Positions 1-11,907 of a stretch of 64,000 bases of DNA are shown here, in pieces. The notes below the pieces were generated by a model. The model worked only from the letters and a program-made list of their open reading frames with translations. It searched no databases and was not told where the DNA came from. The first letter of the stretch is position 1. Every line of letters starts with the position of its first letter. Origin of the DNA: Colius striatus (taxonomy: Eukaryota > Chordata > Aves > Coliiformes > Coliidae); the NCBI RefSeq assembly GCF_028858725.1, contig NC_084767.1:17127895-17191894 (forward strand), given 5' to 3'. The position numbers were made by a program, and so were the translations under genes.

Positions 1-3000
1 TAATAAACTCTCTTGGCTACGGGACTGAAAGAACAATGATAATTTTACTTGTTAAAGCAAATGTTTGGTCCAGCAAATCAAACCCCTGGCTGTACCGTAA
101 TAAAGCCATCACACAAACCACTATAAAAATAAACTAGTAACAAGGTGCACTTAGTCCCCAGTTCCAACCATTTGAATTCTGGCACCTGACCCCCTGCTAA
201 GGCACTCTGCTCACCCGACACGCCTCGTGCTGCACAAGGACAACACATCCTCGGTGCCAGCCCGCAACACGAACCTATTGTAAAAAAGACCAAAACAGAA
301 GTAATTTCAGGGAACGCTCCACTTCAAAAAGCTACTCAAATCCCCTGACTTTTATAGAGCTCAGGTGCACTGTGGAAGAACAGAGAAGTTCATTATCCCA
401 TCGCACCGTGGTTGGGATAGAACAGGTCTGGCTACAGCAGAACTCAACACCACTATTTTGCCTAATGTTTCTTTTCACATGTGAAGGAATTATTTCATCC
501 TGTAGACATGACAGGGAAGCTCACATGCCATACATGCTGCTGATAACACAGGGAGCGCTCTGAATAAATTCTCCTTGGTCTTTTGGCCAAGATTACATAT
601 ACTACCAGTTTGACATCCACGATCTTCTCTGCTGAGTATCCAAGGGCAATCATATCCTGCCTCTGATAATCCTCTAAATCTCTGCCATTTATGATCCCAA
701 GAAAACATCAAAGAATGATAAGAAAGGCATCACTTTATGATGGATTGAGAGAAGAAGCGGCTGCTCTCACAACCATTTCATCTTCCACTATCCTCTTTTC
801 CACTGCACTGTCAGCTTTTTTGGTTTGATTTGTTTTTTAAAGACAGGGTCAGCAATTCAAATGTGTGACAGAGAAATCACAATGGAGATGTGATACATTT
901 GGAGAGGCCTTTCAAACACCCTCTTGGCCAAGCCAGAATCTAAAAACACATCTAAAGCTGTGAAATAAAGTAAACTTGGGAACATTTACTGTAGATCCAG
1001 TCAGGGAGTTATTTTAACTCAACTCTGCTGCTTGAAGGCATCCTACTGTATTGTCAGAATGGGTGTGGATGTCTCTTACAGCAGAAGAGAGTAGAGGATC
1101 CATGGGGCAGTGAGCTCAGCAGGAGACTTAACTGGGCCAGCACTGGCAGGCTTTTAATTTATGTTGCACTATAAAATTCAAATATTACTTTGCAGAAAGA
1201 CACTTCAAATCTTGGAGTGACAGATCCTTTAGTTAAAAAAAAGAGACTGAGAGCAAGCACCTTCCCAGACAAATTGTTTCTGTTCAGAAGAAGCAGAGTA
1301 CCTTGCCTGATTTGCTATGCCCGCTGTTCCCTGTGTGATCTGTAGGCCACCTAGATCTGTGCTTCGTCTCCTGTCTTCTGTATTTAGAAGAATGGCTGGA
1401 GCAGGTCACAAAGAAATGAGCAAAGGTAGCTACCTTAAGTGACATTATTAAGAAAGAGGCTCACTTAACTGCCAACAATTTAAACAGACAACCCACACTT
1501 GACATTTTCAGCTGTCTTCAGACCCCTCAGAGCACATGCCTGGAAGTGGCAGAGTACATGTGATGTGAAACATTTTGAGAGGTTCCATGGGGTTATTTTG
1601 TTGTTTGGGTTTTTACTAAGACGGCAGGGTTCCTCTAAGCAAGCCACACCATTTGTACACTGGTACCTCTGGAAACGGAGAGATGGGCTCACAAGGGGGG
1701 ACAAATGCTAACTCCGAGTCCTCCAGTGAATGTCAAATTTCTTTTAAAAATTTGTATGAGCACAAATTCACAAAGGGAAATCCTTAGTACAGCTCTGTTT
1801 TTTTAATTAGAGTGGGCATTACAAGACATGCAGAAACACAACATCTAGGGCTTGTACACCTAACGGCATTTTTGCTCACTACAAACACCCACCCACTGTA
1901 TCATGGGATAAAGATTCTCCCAGCCACAGATACCTTGGTCATGAACAGGCAAATATTTACCTGCCTGCTGCTATTCTCGTCACGACATGAGGAAAATCAC
2001 ACTATATCATGAAAGCAAGGCTTTCCCCTCTGATTCTAGCATTAAAAACCATTCTCCTGTAAAGCATCCTTAGCAATAAACACAGTGGTGCGGTGCTGAT
2101 TCAGCACATGGGGCTCCTCACTCATCAGCAGGTCCCACCAAATCTCTCCAAAACAGCATAGCCAGCTCTATGTTTGTCCAAAACAAATACTCATCTCAGC
2201 CCAATGCAATTAAAGGAAGAAAAGGGCAAGAAGAGGGGGAAGAAATGAAGTTTTCCCCCTAAAAAACTATGTGAGTGGGTTTGAAGCTTTATAAAAGAGT
2301 AAAAAAATTACCCTTGCCTCACCCTGATGAACGGCGGCCCTGCCAGTGGCTTCTCAGAGCAGATGTAACGTTTTAGCCAAACGTGATTGTTTGTGAAAGA
2401 AATAATTCTGATCAAAACCCAAAATTGCAGCCAGCAGAAGCGCTGCACTTCGTCACGTTAATCCACCCTGACGGGGAGCGGCGAGCAGAGATTCCTACTG
2501 CGAGAGGAGCAGATGCGAAAGGTCAGCGCCGGCCCGCGACTTCAAACCCCTTAACGTGTAAAACAGCGTGCATGAAAGCCTGGGACGGCTCACCGCCCCA
2601 TTAACGGACGTCCGCTAAGTGGGTTTGATGTGCTTTTGGTGAGTAATGGTTCATTCTTAAACAGGGGCATCGCGGTTTGATTTCAGTTTATTCTGCCAGC
2701 CAGAGTCCATTTTTAATTACAATTGCAGAGGGTAATATCCCCAAGCGTGTCTCTCCTTCGTGGGAGGATGAGAAAGTGAGAGTCGCCAGTGAAAGAGGCA
2801 GTTTATGGCTGGAAAACATAGCTGGGCGTTATTCCAAAAGCAAAGGGATGCAAAAGGTTAAACAACCAGAACACAGAGATATGCTGTTTGCATTTTATCA
2901 GCTTCTTTCCAGCACCCACGTAAAAATAAGTTTTAATGAATAAATGGTTGCAAGACACTGTGTTTCCCTCACTGAAAAGGTAAAAAACTACTCTGAGTGA

Positions 3001-6000
3001 CCATCTTTCTCAGGAAAGATAACACAGGGTTTAATTGTATTTTCCCGAATGAATGTGTCCATTTGAATCCAGAACCACTGATTTCTCCATTCATTTCCCA
3101 AAGGTGGTTTGACAAGGAAAGGGCCCGACTCGTTGTTAGAATCACACTGACCTGCTCACATTTGCTCTCCTTTGGTACGGATGCACGGCAGCCCTGCCCG
3201 CACGCCTGACACAACATTTGTTCTGTTTAACTCAAACACAGCAAACCATCAATTTGTGCCGTGGAAAAAAAAAAAGAGGAGAAACATTTCTTCTACCGCA
3301 AATCTACAAGACAGCTTGTGGAATCCAAAAGGCATTTTGACAAATAATATCTTTTGCACTTTCAGATCAATGCATGCAACAAGCGTTAGGCAAACGCTGT
3401 AATAACTTTTACTTTGAGTGATAGTAAATCCATCTCTTAAGGAAAGCACTGCTATTAGAGCCAACTGGAGAGCAGCCCAAAGGTCAGCTGGGCAGATTTA
3501 AGCAGCGGCCTTGCTTAAATGGAGATACAACAGATCTGCTCTTTGGGGCAAACTCAGCAATTAGAAACACTACCGCTCCCAGCAATTCTAAACAATAAAA
3601 TAATGGTTTCTTCTGCAGATAAATATGACTTTGGTCACCAAGAAAGTGAGCATCCCTAACTACAGTTAAGTCATAAGAAAAATTAAACTGATGCAACTTC
3701 CTGGAACACCTGGGATGGGACATCCTGTACCAATGAAGGAGACGAAGGGCACGTGCCCACTCTAAGTCTTAAACACAACTAATTTTATTTAAGTATGATT
3801 AACGTTGTGAAATTTTAAATTGCCCTGGCAGACCAATACTGGTGGTACCACCACAAAGAAGTTGTGACCCCACTGCTGTAACTTGCCAGGAGGAGATGGG
3901 ACATGAGGGTACTGGGATCTGCCTGCCCAGACCTTGGCCAAAGAAGAGACAAGATACTCTAAGGACGAAGCAGAGCAATCACTGCTCACCACGTGCCTGG
4001 CTTTTATCAGGCATAAACTTATCATATGCATTACAACCATGACATTTTAATGAAGGACTGAGAACAAAACAACCGTTTCCAGAGACAGAAGGAAAAGCTA
4101 ATTGTGAATGACTTGAAAAGACATAGGAGCCTGCTGATGTACTAAGGCAACTCTATTTAAGAAAAAAAAATGTTGACAAGTGCAAAGCATTGGACTGGAA
4201 GTACTCTGGAGTGCTGGCTGAAATTACATATGGTTTTGTACCTCACCAGCCATGCTGGCCATGAGAAGAAAATAAATCCTGTTTCCCAGCTTCCAGCACC
4301 AAAGATTTAACTTCTGCCTAGACATAACCGAATTGCATATTTCCACACGACAGCCTTGCTAGCTCTGCAGAGTGCCGCACCTGTACCAAACCGCTAGCTG
4401 CCAGTTCACTGGAAGCATCACTGGAAACAGGACACGCTGACCAGGGCACCAGTGTCACCTCCTCCCCCAAGACCAGTGAAGGGGATTCTTAAGCTTTCAA
4501 AGGAGCCATCTCCCCAGAGGTCCTCCTTTTCCTTCACCCAGACCCCAAGCTCCTTGCCTTCTGCAGGTTGTGCTGGGGCAGGCGGCCCAAGTCCAGGTCC
4601 CACAGCTGCATCCTGATCCTCCAATCCACCAACTCAGAGGCAAGGGTGTTATTGACTCAGTCCCGAGAATTAACTCAAGAAAGGTGTGACCATCCAGGAA
4701 CGATACATTTTTACTGTGCTCTGCTCCCAGACACCTGAGCCAGTTCATTCACGCCGTTTCAGCCTGCAGGTTAAACCTCTGCCGGTCCCAAAAACTTCAC
4801 TATCAATTTCTAATAAAGGGAAATGTCAACAGGCAGATAGGCCAGAAATTCATTATTTTCAGATACAAAGACTTTCTCAACTCTGTAAATCCACCCATAA
4901 ATAATTGTGATTTATCGTAAATCGGTTATTGTATTCATAAATGCAGGGAAGTTAGTGAACATAACTACCAAAAGAAAGACTTTCATAACTTTGCAGGTGC
5001 ACAAATCATAACATATGGGAGAGGACTCAAAGGATAATGGAAAATGAAGGAGTTTAGAAAAGACTATATGAAAACCAGCACCTACCTAGGCAGATAAAGA
5101 AATAATTTATTTCCCCTCGACAGGCAATCTAATGCAGGACTCTAGCAGAGGGCACAAGCAAACCGGCGCTACATTAAAAATACCAACTCCCCCCAAACAA
5201 ATGGAAACAAGTTCGTCTTTTGATTAGTGCAAGTGACAGTCGGGGGCTAAGGCTGCTCAGGCTTTGAGGTTAAACACAACTGACATAAGCTGCACCTGAA
5301 TCCAATCAGTCCCTAGGCTCTGAGAAGATTCACACGCAAGGACCAAATTTGTCACAAATGGGTTGGTTTCCGATCCTCCTGTAGCCAACTTGCTTTATTC
5401 TGACCCCCATTTAACAAATCAACTTAATGGGCACTGGGAGTGCTATAAAAGTTAACAATGGAGTGATTTTAACTTTTAAAATATAGTTATGAAGCAAAAT
5501 GTTGGAGAGCTCCTTCAATACTGGAAATCAAATTAAATCTAGACATTTTTTAACAGTCTTGACAGATATAATCCTAGTTACCATGTAAATTTATGGTAAG
5601 CTGCTGTGATATTAGCCACAGGTGCTACTTTTAATATATGGCTCGCATCTGGCTGGGAATAAAATTTCTCAGAGGACTGAAAATGACCTCACTATCAGAC
5701 AATGGAGAAGAAAAAACCCCACAAGACCTCTGTGGCATATAAAAAGCTGGAGATGTGGTCCACAACTGAATATCTAACGTAAAATTCATTTTAACTCTGC
5801 AGACTGTAGGTTAAAGGATATTATGTTTTCAATACGTAAAAGGTGTGGATGTGTTTCAGTCAAACAGGCAAAAGACTGAGTACGTAAAGCAGCAATGAAA
5901 TACACCGCCTACATACATAGAAACGGATTTTCCGATCTCCCATCAACTCAGAAGACAAAGCAATGTTCTGGTAGTAGAAAAAGGCAGTACCGACACATTA

Positions 6001-7603
6001 CATTACAGCACTGGCACCCAGCACCACCATCAAAGCAAATAAAGGGTACTCACTCCTACCAAATTAATCTGGATGCGTCACTGCGGTAATGCAACAAAGA
6101 CAATCGATTTAAAGGGGCAAACCTGAGCATATCTCCCTATAGCTACAGGAAAAAAGCCTGACATTTCAATGAGAGGTGGGGGAAAAAAGGCATCTACTGT
6201 AACATGCTCCATCTGACTTTCTTCCCCTGGATTTCACACACGAGAGATAGCAAATTGGGGAAGAAGATGGAAAGTGAGATTAATAATGTATTTAATAGTT
6301 CTAGATTTTTTGCACATCTTTAAATAAGTTCTCAAAAACCAAGGCTCTGCAATTGCAACGAAGCACATGTGCTTCTACACACCGTCCTCCAAAGCGTTTC
6401 CTTACTGTCACCTCCACTCAGACTCATCTTCCACCTGTGTCCTGCAGCCCCAAAACACAAAAGGTATTTTAAATAGTTTTTGAGACTCTTAGAGCATTTT
6501 ATTTCCTGTCATTTTATAAAATTATGTTAGAGGTCTTATGGAAGCTTACTACATTAATTTTTTTATTTAAAAAACCCAACAACCCAACCTTAATTAAAAA
6601 CTTACCCTATAAAAGAAAGCAGCTGTAAATGCTGAACCTGAGCATCAGCAAACGTGCTCACCTTTGTAATTACCTAACTGCATTTTCTGCCTTTGCGTGA
6701 TTACCTAAGGAAACGCAATCACACAGGCAGTTGCCCCTTAAACCCTCTGGTCAAATACAACCAACTTGAGAAGAGACATGGAAGTCAGAACTAAGATGTT
6801 CCCGTGACTTTGGTGAAAATGAGCAGCTGGGTAGGGAGCCAAACAGAGCTCAGCACCCCACAGCTGGAGACCTTCGCAGCTGCCCAGTCCAGGACCAGGC
6901 TCGAGATAGAACAAGGAGAAATTCTCCTTTTTAAGTCAGGTTTGTCCCCTTTCCAGGATCCTCTCTCTCAAGGTGGACTGACCTGAAAGGCCAAGAAAAC
7001 CCCAGGAAATCTGGGAGTTACAGGCCAGAATACCCCCTCCCTGCCTTGATGACCAATTTTAAACATTAGTCCCGAAGTTTCTGCAGCTTCTTTCCCAAGT
7101 TTGCAGAACGATAATTGGAAGAAGTTACTAGCATGGGCTGGAGGCATTAAATTAAGTTTCCATCCCAATTCCAAATGCTGCTTGGGTAGACTGGAAGCAG
7201 AGGGCTTGTATCACAGTTGGATAAGAAACAATTTCTTTCAGTAGCACAAAGATATGAATGGATGACAGTGTGCCTTCTTGATGCTACAGTGGTCCAAAAG
7301 CCTCGCTACCTGCTTTTCTCTTCCCCTTCAGACAGGGAAAGAGTCCCTGACGTGGCTGTGAGGTTTGAGAGTCCCACCAGCATCCAGACACCTGTCAGGG
7401 CTTGAGACTTGCCATGGAGGAGTCCAAACTCACCCATTCTCCAAGATCTTTTTCACACCCAGAGGTTTCATCCAAGTACATGCTCCTCAGGAAAAGAGGC
7501 TCAATGAGGGGGCTCTCGAGGGAGCACATCTGAGTGAGGATCCTGGAGGTAAGACTCCTGTTTTAAATTCTTGATGTATATTTGTTGTTCATCAGTGGAA
7601 ATA
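1..7603 (-). other. PCBD2 intron 2 (left part): no gene seen
   Basis: Unique-looking, mildly AT-rich sequence with short, uninformative ORFs on both strands. I looked for the missing PCBD2 exons (the segment around HHPEWFNVYNK and the C-terminus) on the minus strand and did not find them. A CpG-richer patch at about 2330-2640, followed by a homeodomain-like AT motif at about 2711, stands out but has no coding content. Confidence 0.6.
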
Positions 7604-7892
7604 ACATGGAGCCAGGCTCTTTTCAATGATGTCCAATGATAGGACAAGGGGCAATGAGTACAAGCTGGAACGTAAGAGGTTCTAAAGAAACATAAGGAAA
7701 AATTTCTTCACTGTGAGGGTGATGGAACACTGGAACAGGCTGCCCACATGGGTTGTGGAGTCTCCTTCTCTGCAGACATTCAAAACCCGCCTGAGGGAGT
7801 TCCTGTGTGACCTAATCTAGGTGTCCTTGCTCTTGCAGGGGGGTTGGACTGGATGATCTTTCCAGGTCCTTTCCAACCCTTAAGATTCTGTG
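7604..7892 (+). mobile_element. CR1 LINE, 5'-truncated 3' end, plus orientation
   Basis: Typical avian CR1 3' end. It has the GACAAGGGGCAATGAGTACA block, then the block around GGAACAGGCTGCCCA, and the terminal GGGGGTTGGACTGGATGATC segment, ending in an ATTCTGTG-like tail. Only about 290 bp remain; no reverse transcriptase region is left. It lies in PCBD2 intron 2. Confidence 0.9.
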
Positions 7893-8127
7893 GCAATGGT
7901 AAGGCCTAAAGAACAATGCATGCATCACTGTGATCATCACAGCTCTTCTAGACAAGGTATCTCCTCTATGGTTGAGTTGTGTTTGCATCTTTCCCCACAC
8001 TGTTGGTGTATTTTGTATTTCATACAAGATTCAGACCACCCACCAGAAGTCTGTCTCAAGCTAAAGGCAAAGGGAACAGGAAGCAACAACCACCACTCAG
8101 CACCAATGCCAGCCAGTCGAGTTCAAT

Positions 8128-8690
8128 CAGAATCATGGAACTGTGTTTGTTGGAAAAGACCTTTAAGATCATTGAATCCAATCACTCACCTCACACTTCC
8201 AAGCCCACCACTAACCCATGTCCCTCAGCAACCTCAGCTACACAGTTGTTCAATACCTCCAAGGACAGGGACTCCACCATCTCCCTGAGCAGCCTGTACC
8301 AGTGTCCAACAATACTCTCAATTAAAAAGTTCTTCCTAATCTCCAATCTAAACCTCCCCTGGGGCAACTTGAGGCCATTTCCCCTTGTCCTGCCACATTT
8401 TACTTGGGGGAAGAGACTGACCCCCACCTTGCTACAACTTCTTGTCAGTTAGCTGTAGAGAGTGATAATGCCTCCCCTCAGCCTCTTCTTCTCCAGACTC
8501 AACACCCTCAGATCCATCAGCCACTCCTCATCAGACTTCTTCTCCAGACCTTTCCCCAGCTTCGTTGCCCATCTCGGGACACACTCCAACACCTCAGTGT
8601 CCTTCTTGCAGTGAAAGGCCCAAAACTGAACACGGTACACCAGGACTAGTGCCTGGTGGGCACTGACAGCAACACAACGAACAAAGGGCT
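8128..8690 (-). mobile_element. CR1 LINE, 5'-truncated, minus orientation
   Basis: Reads as the reverse complement of a CR1 3' end. The CR1 tail lies near 8128 (AATCATGGAACTG, then GTTGGAAAAGACCTTTAAGA), and the sequence runs toward the element's 5' side past GGGACTCCACCATCTCCCTG and TCCAATCTAAACCTCCCCTG to about 8650-8690. It faces the plus-oriented CR1 at 7604-7892 tail to tail. The 157-aa and 132-aa ORFs here are CR1 sequence read out of context. Confidence 0.88.
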
Positions 8691-8727
8691 CCCAGCTGGG
8701 CCTCCCAGCTGGGCCTCCCAGCTGCCT
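8689..8727. repeat. 13-bp short tandem repeat, three copies
   Basis: Unit TCCCAGCTGGGCC occurs two and a half to three times in a row at the 5'-side end of the minus-strand CR1. Each unit holds the palindrome CCAGCTGG. Confidence 0.8.
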
Positions 8728-8749
8728 TCCAGCTTGTTTCAAGAATTAT

Positions 8750-11700
8750 ACCTCCAGAGCCCATTTCCATGAAAATGTATCTTCAGACTAACAAACAGCA
8801 CCAGCACTTTCAAGTTCTGGGTTACAAACTAATTCCATAAGCCAGGAGTGTCATTAGCTTGTCAGCCTAACAAAGGCAGCCCACTGCTGATCGCTTTTAA
8901 CCGAGCTAATCTCAGCCTGAAAGCTTCAGGAATTTAAATAACTCTTGTTTCACAGAAGTTTCATTTCATTCTCTTGCTGAAAATAATATACATAAACCAA
9001 GCTCATGTCTACACATTTGCACGACTTTATAATAAAAGTTGTGTTTATATTCTTAACATCTGTTGACATACATAGACTTTGTAAACCTGGCTTAGATTTT
9101 AAAGCCACAGAATTTTCCATGCATCATGAACATTATCTGCGAGAAGCAATAAAAACAGCAATGAATACATTAATCGTACCACTATCATCTGCAACACATA
9201 AATCTGAAATACCCTTCACGTCAGCCCAACTACTTATTTATTTATTTAACACACCTGATTTTACAGCATCTGTAAAAAGGCAGCAGGAAGATCATCAAGG
9301 AAGTGGTACTTCTCAGTCCTTTGACTTTTACTGAATACTCACACTTTACATAAACAGGACATCTACTATGTGAAAAGAAAGAGGTTGTACCTACAAGCTC
9401 ATTTTCTTTTTCATTGCAGGGCTAAATTCCCCCAAAGTACAATGCAGGTATCAGCTCTGTTTCTGTCATTTGTTCCATGGCTAATAAACACAATATTTAC
9501 TAATAGTTGTTGTAAACATAAGCATTGATAAGCATACATGAATGATTTTTATTTACTTTCCCCTTCAACCTACTGAAAGGCACACACTTGGTCTCTAATA
9601 ACAACTCTGAACGTCCCCTCGAGACCTGTATGTCGAGCTTTTTCCTGAACTATGAAGAGGGGAACGGCTTCTGTCCTCTGCAACTGCAAGTGGGGACACT
9701 GCTGCTTGTTCCTCCAGAGCAGCAGCTGAAATTCTGACTTCAGATATTCATGTACAGCCTTGGCCCAAGCAGAGCTACACCGAGCACCCACCTGGTCAGC
9801 TTCTTCTCCCTGCTGGGCACAGAAAGATTCATTCTGAAGTCAGTTCCCAGCCTCTGCTCTCGTTTCTGCCTTACCCAACATCTCTCAAGGGCAATCAAGA
9901 GGGACAGAGACTGCAGCAGTATCTCCCAAACAATTCAAGTGCCAATCTTTTTTGAGTACCCTTTCTAAGATCATGTACTAAAAGTTTAAATACTTCATTA
10001 TGTACTAATGAGAATATTTAAATATACTCAAGGTTCTATATTAGTATGTGCTTCATTAATCATCAAATCAGGAAGACATACAGATACCTGTCTACTCTGC
10101 AAAATCAATCTACACAGATAAAAACCCACAACTTTGTAAATCTTTGTCAAAGCAACGGGTTTTCCAGATACCTGCTGGTGGTGCACACTGATTTGTCTCT
10201 TGATCTGTCCATTGGTACACTGCCTAAGTCCATCTGATCAAATCATCTACAGTGTGGAAAACTACTTTTTAATTAACTTTGGTGGGGAAAAAAAGTAATT
10301 TCTAGTTGTGCTGAATGAACAAAGACTTTGACCATGCCCCAGCAGAGACATCGTTTCAGGAATATTCAAAGCACAAAGGCTGAAAATCTCAACTCCTCCA
10401 AGGGTTACGTCTATCTCATCAGTGTCAAACGTGTTGGTCTCTCCGGGTTGCCTCAGCTCTGAGCTGACTGCATATCTCACCAAGGTTTCACATGAGCTTC
10501 CTTTCATGGGCTTCCCTCCTTCCTTACCCTCTGAATTATCTGATACAGTTCTGTTTCTTCTATGCTAATGTTCAGGTTTGAAGTACAACCCAGGTGTACC
10601 TGGGGGTCCGAATGGGCTCCCTGGACGAGCATCATCGTGCTCACGAGCTGGATTTTTCTGCAGTTGTTTTCTCCTTTGCTTTCACGCAGCTCAGAGAGGT
10701 CAGGAGCACCTCATCCGCTTCCTCTCTACTGCCTGGGCTTTCCTTACCAAGACAGATACTGTCTGAAACAGCAGCAGAAGAGACAGTGTTACCAAACGTT
10801 ATTTATTTAGCTCACTGGGATTTCCTAAAAAAATCTTGGTCTGGGTTTAGGCATAACTGTGTAAGTAGGCACCTCAGCATAGCCTGTGATCCCTATACAC
10901 AGTAACAATGCCTGGAGCTCACTGCATCCCTCCTGCAGTAGGAAAAAGAACCTGCTCAGTGAGAGACATTGCCCCATCAAAACCCTGGCTTTCTTCTCCC
11001 ACCCCAGAAAGCACTCACCTCTCCCTCAGAAATAAACCAGAAGGGAAATGCATGCCCTTGGAACATGAATTTCTTTTAGTAATGTTAGGATTTCTCAAAA
11101 GGCAATTTTTTAGGAACATTGTTGGCCACAGGTCTCAAATTCAGTCTTTCCAAAGCACATTTGTAACTGACGTCCAAGAGGTGTTCTTGCAAGTTTGGGA
11201 TGTGGCTCAAGATCCCAGCTCCAAACAAAACCCCAACAAGGTCTCACCAGCATCTGCTGTGCCAAGGACACTGCAATATCAGCCACTAGGAGTCATCTGA
11301 GAACATACTAGAACTCTGTCTTCCTGCTTAGAAGGTAAAGCCTATCATATTTTTCTCACCTTATTTGTCAGAAGTGTCTGTCCTTTACCCATTTTCCATA
11401 GTTTTATTCCTGACAAAACTCAACTCCACTGTCCATCAGCTCTATATTTCCAGGATTCATTTACAAGTGCCAGTAATGGGAAAAAAAAAAGTCATGATCA
11501 AATATTATTTGTCTAATCCCATAGGATCAACCCTGACCTTGAACTTAATATTATAATCAATAAATTGTCACATTAGAGCAAATCTACTTAACAACTACAA
11601 AAGAGAATTAAGTTACTCCACCAAATGAGATCAGAAACAGAGAGCACTCTGTCAAGGCAAACCCAAGATGGTTTGGCCCAACAAGGGTATTCCCAAATTT

Positions 11701-11775
11701 CTGAATATAAACACTTTCCCATCAGGATTGTATAGAAATAGAAGCAATTACATTTCCTTACATCACAATAATTAC
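8750..11775 (-). other. PCBD2 intron 2 (right part): no gene seen
   Basis: Intronic sequence between the CR1 pair and exon 2. Short ORFs (for example 10908-11300 plus) show no recognisable domain and no splice or codon pattern that supports them. Confidence 0.55.
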
Positions 11776-11907
11776 CTGATTAAAATTTTTGAAGTTAAAC
11801 TCTTTGTAGATGGCATCTCTTTCGCCTAACTCAGACCAGCCTGAAGCCTTGAGATCGAGTAAAACTTGAGTCCTCTCCTCTGTTGTCAACCAGTGAGACT
11901 GCGAAGA
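11776..11907 (-). CDS. PCBD2: PCBD2 coding exon 2
   Basis: 44 codons, phase 0 on both sides. Acceptor AATAG before 11907 and donor CAG|GTAATT after 11776. The translation begins [20 protein letters not shown] and ends FNFKNFNQ, matching the start of the dehydratase domain of PCBD2 and PCBD1. A second AG lies 9 nt inside the exon (TCTTCGCAG), so use of a tandem acceptor would drop three residues (SSQ) without changing frame. Confidence 0.92.

Noticed and set aside
7890-8452. Plus-strand ORFs of 132 and 157 codons
   Set aside because: They lie over the minus-oriented CR1 and translate antisense LINE sequence.
10908-11300. Plus-strand 130-codon ORF
   Set aside because: Antisense in PCBD2 intron 2, with no recognisable domain, no splice context and no codon bias that I can see.
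1-11775. Possible PCBD2 exons 3 and 4
   Set aside because: I searched the minus strand for the HHPEWFNVYNK segment and the C-terminal segment and found no match, so they are taken to be outside the window.
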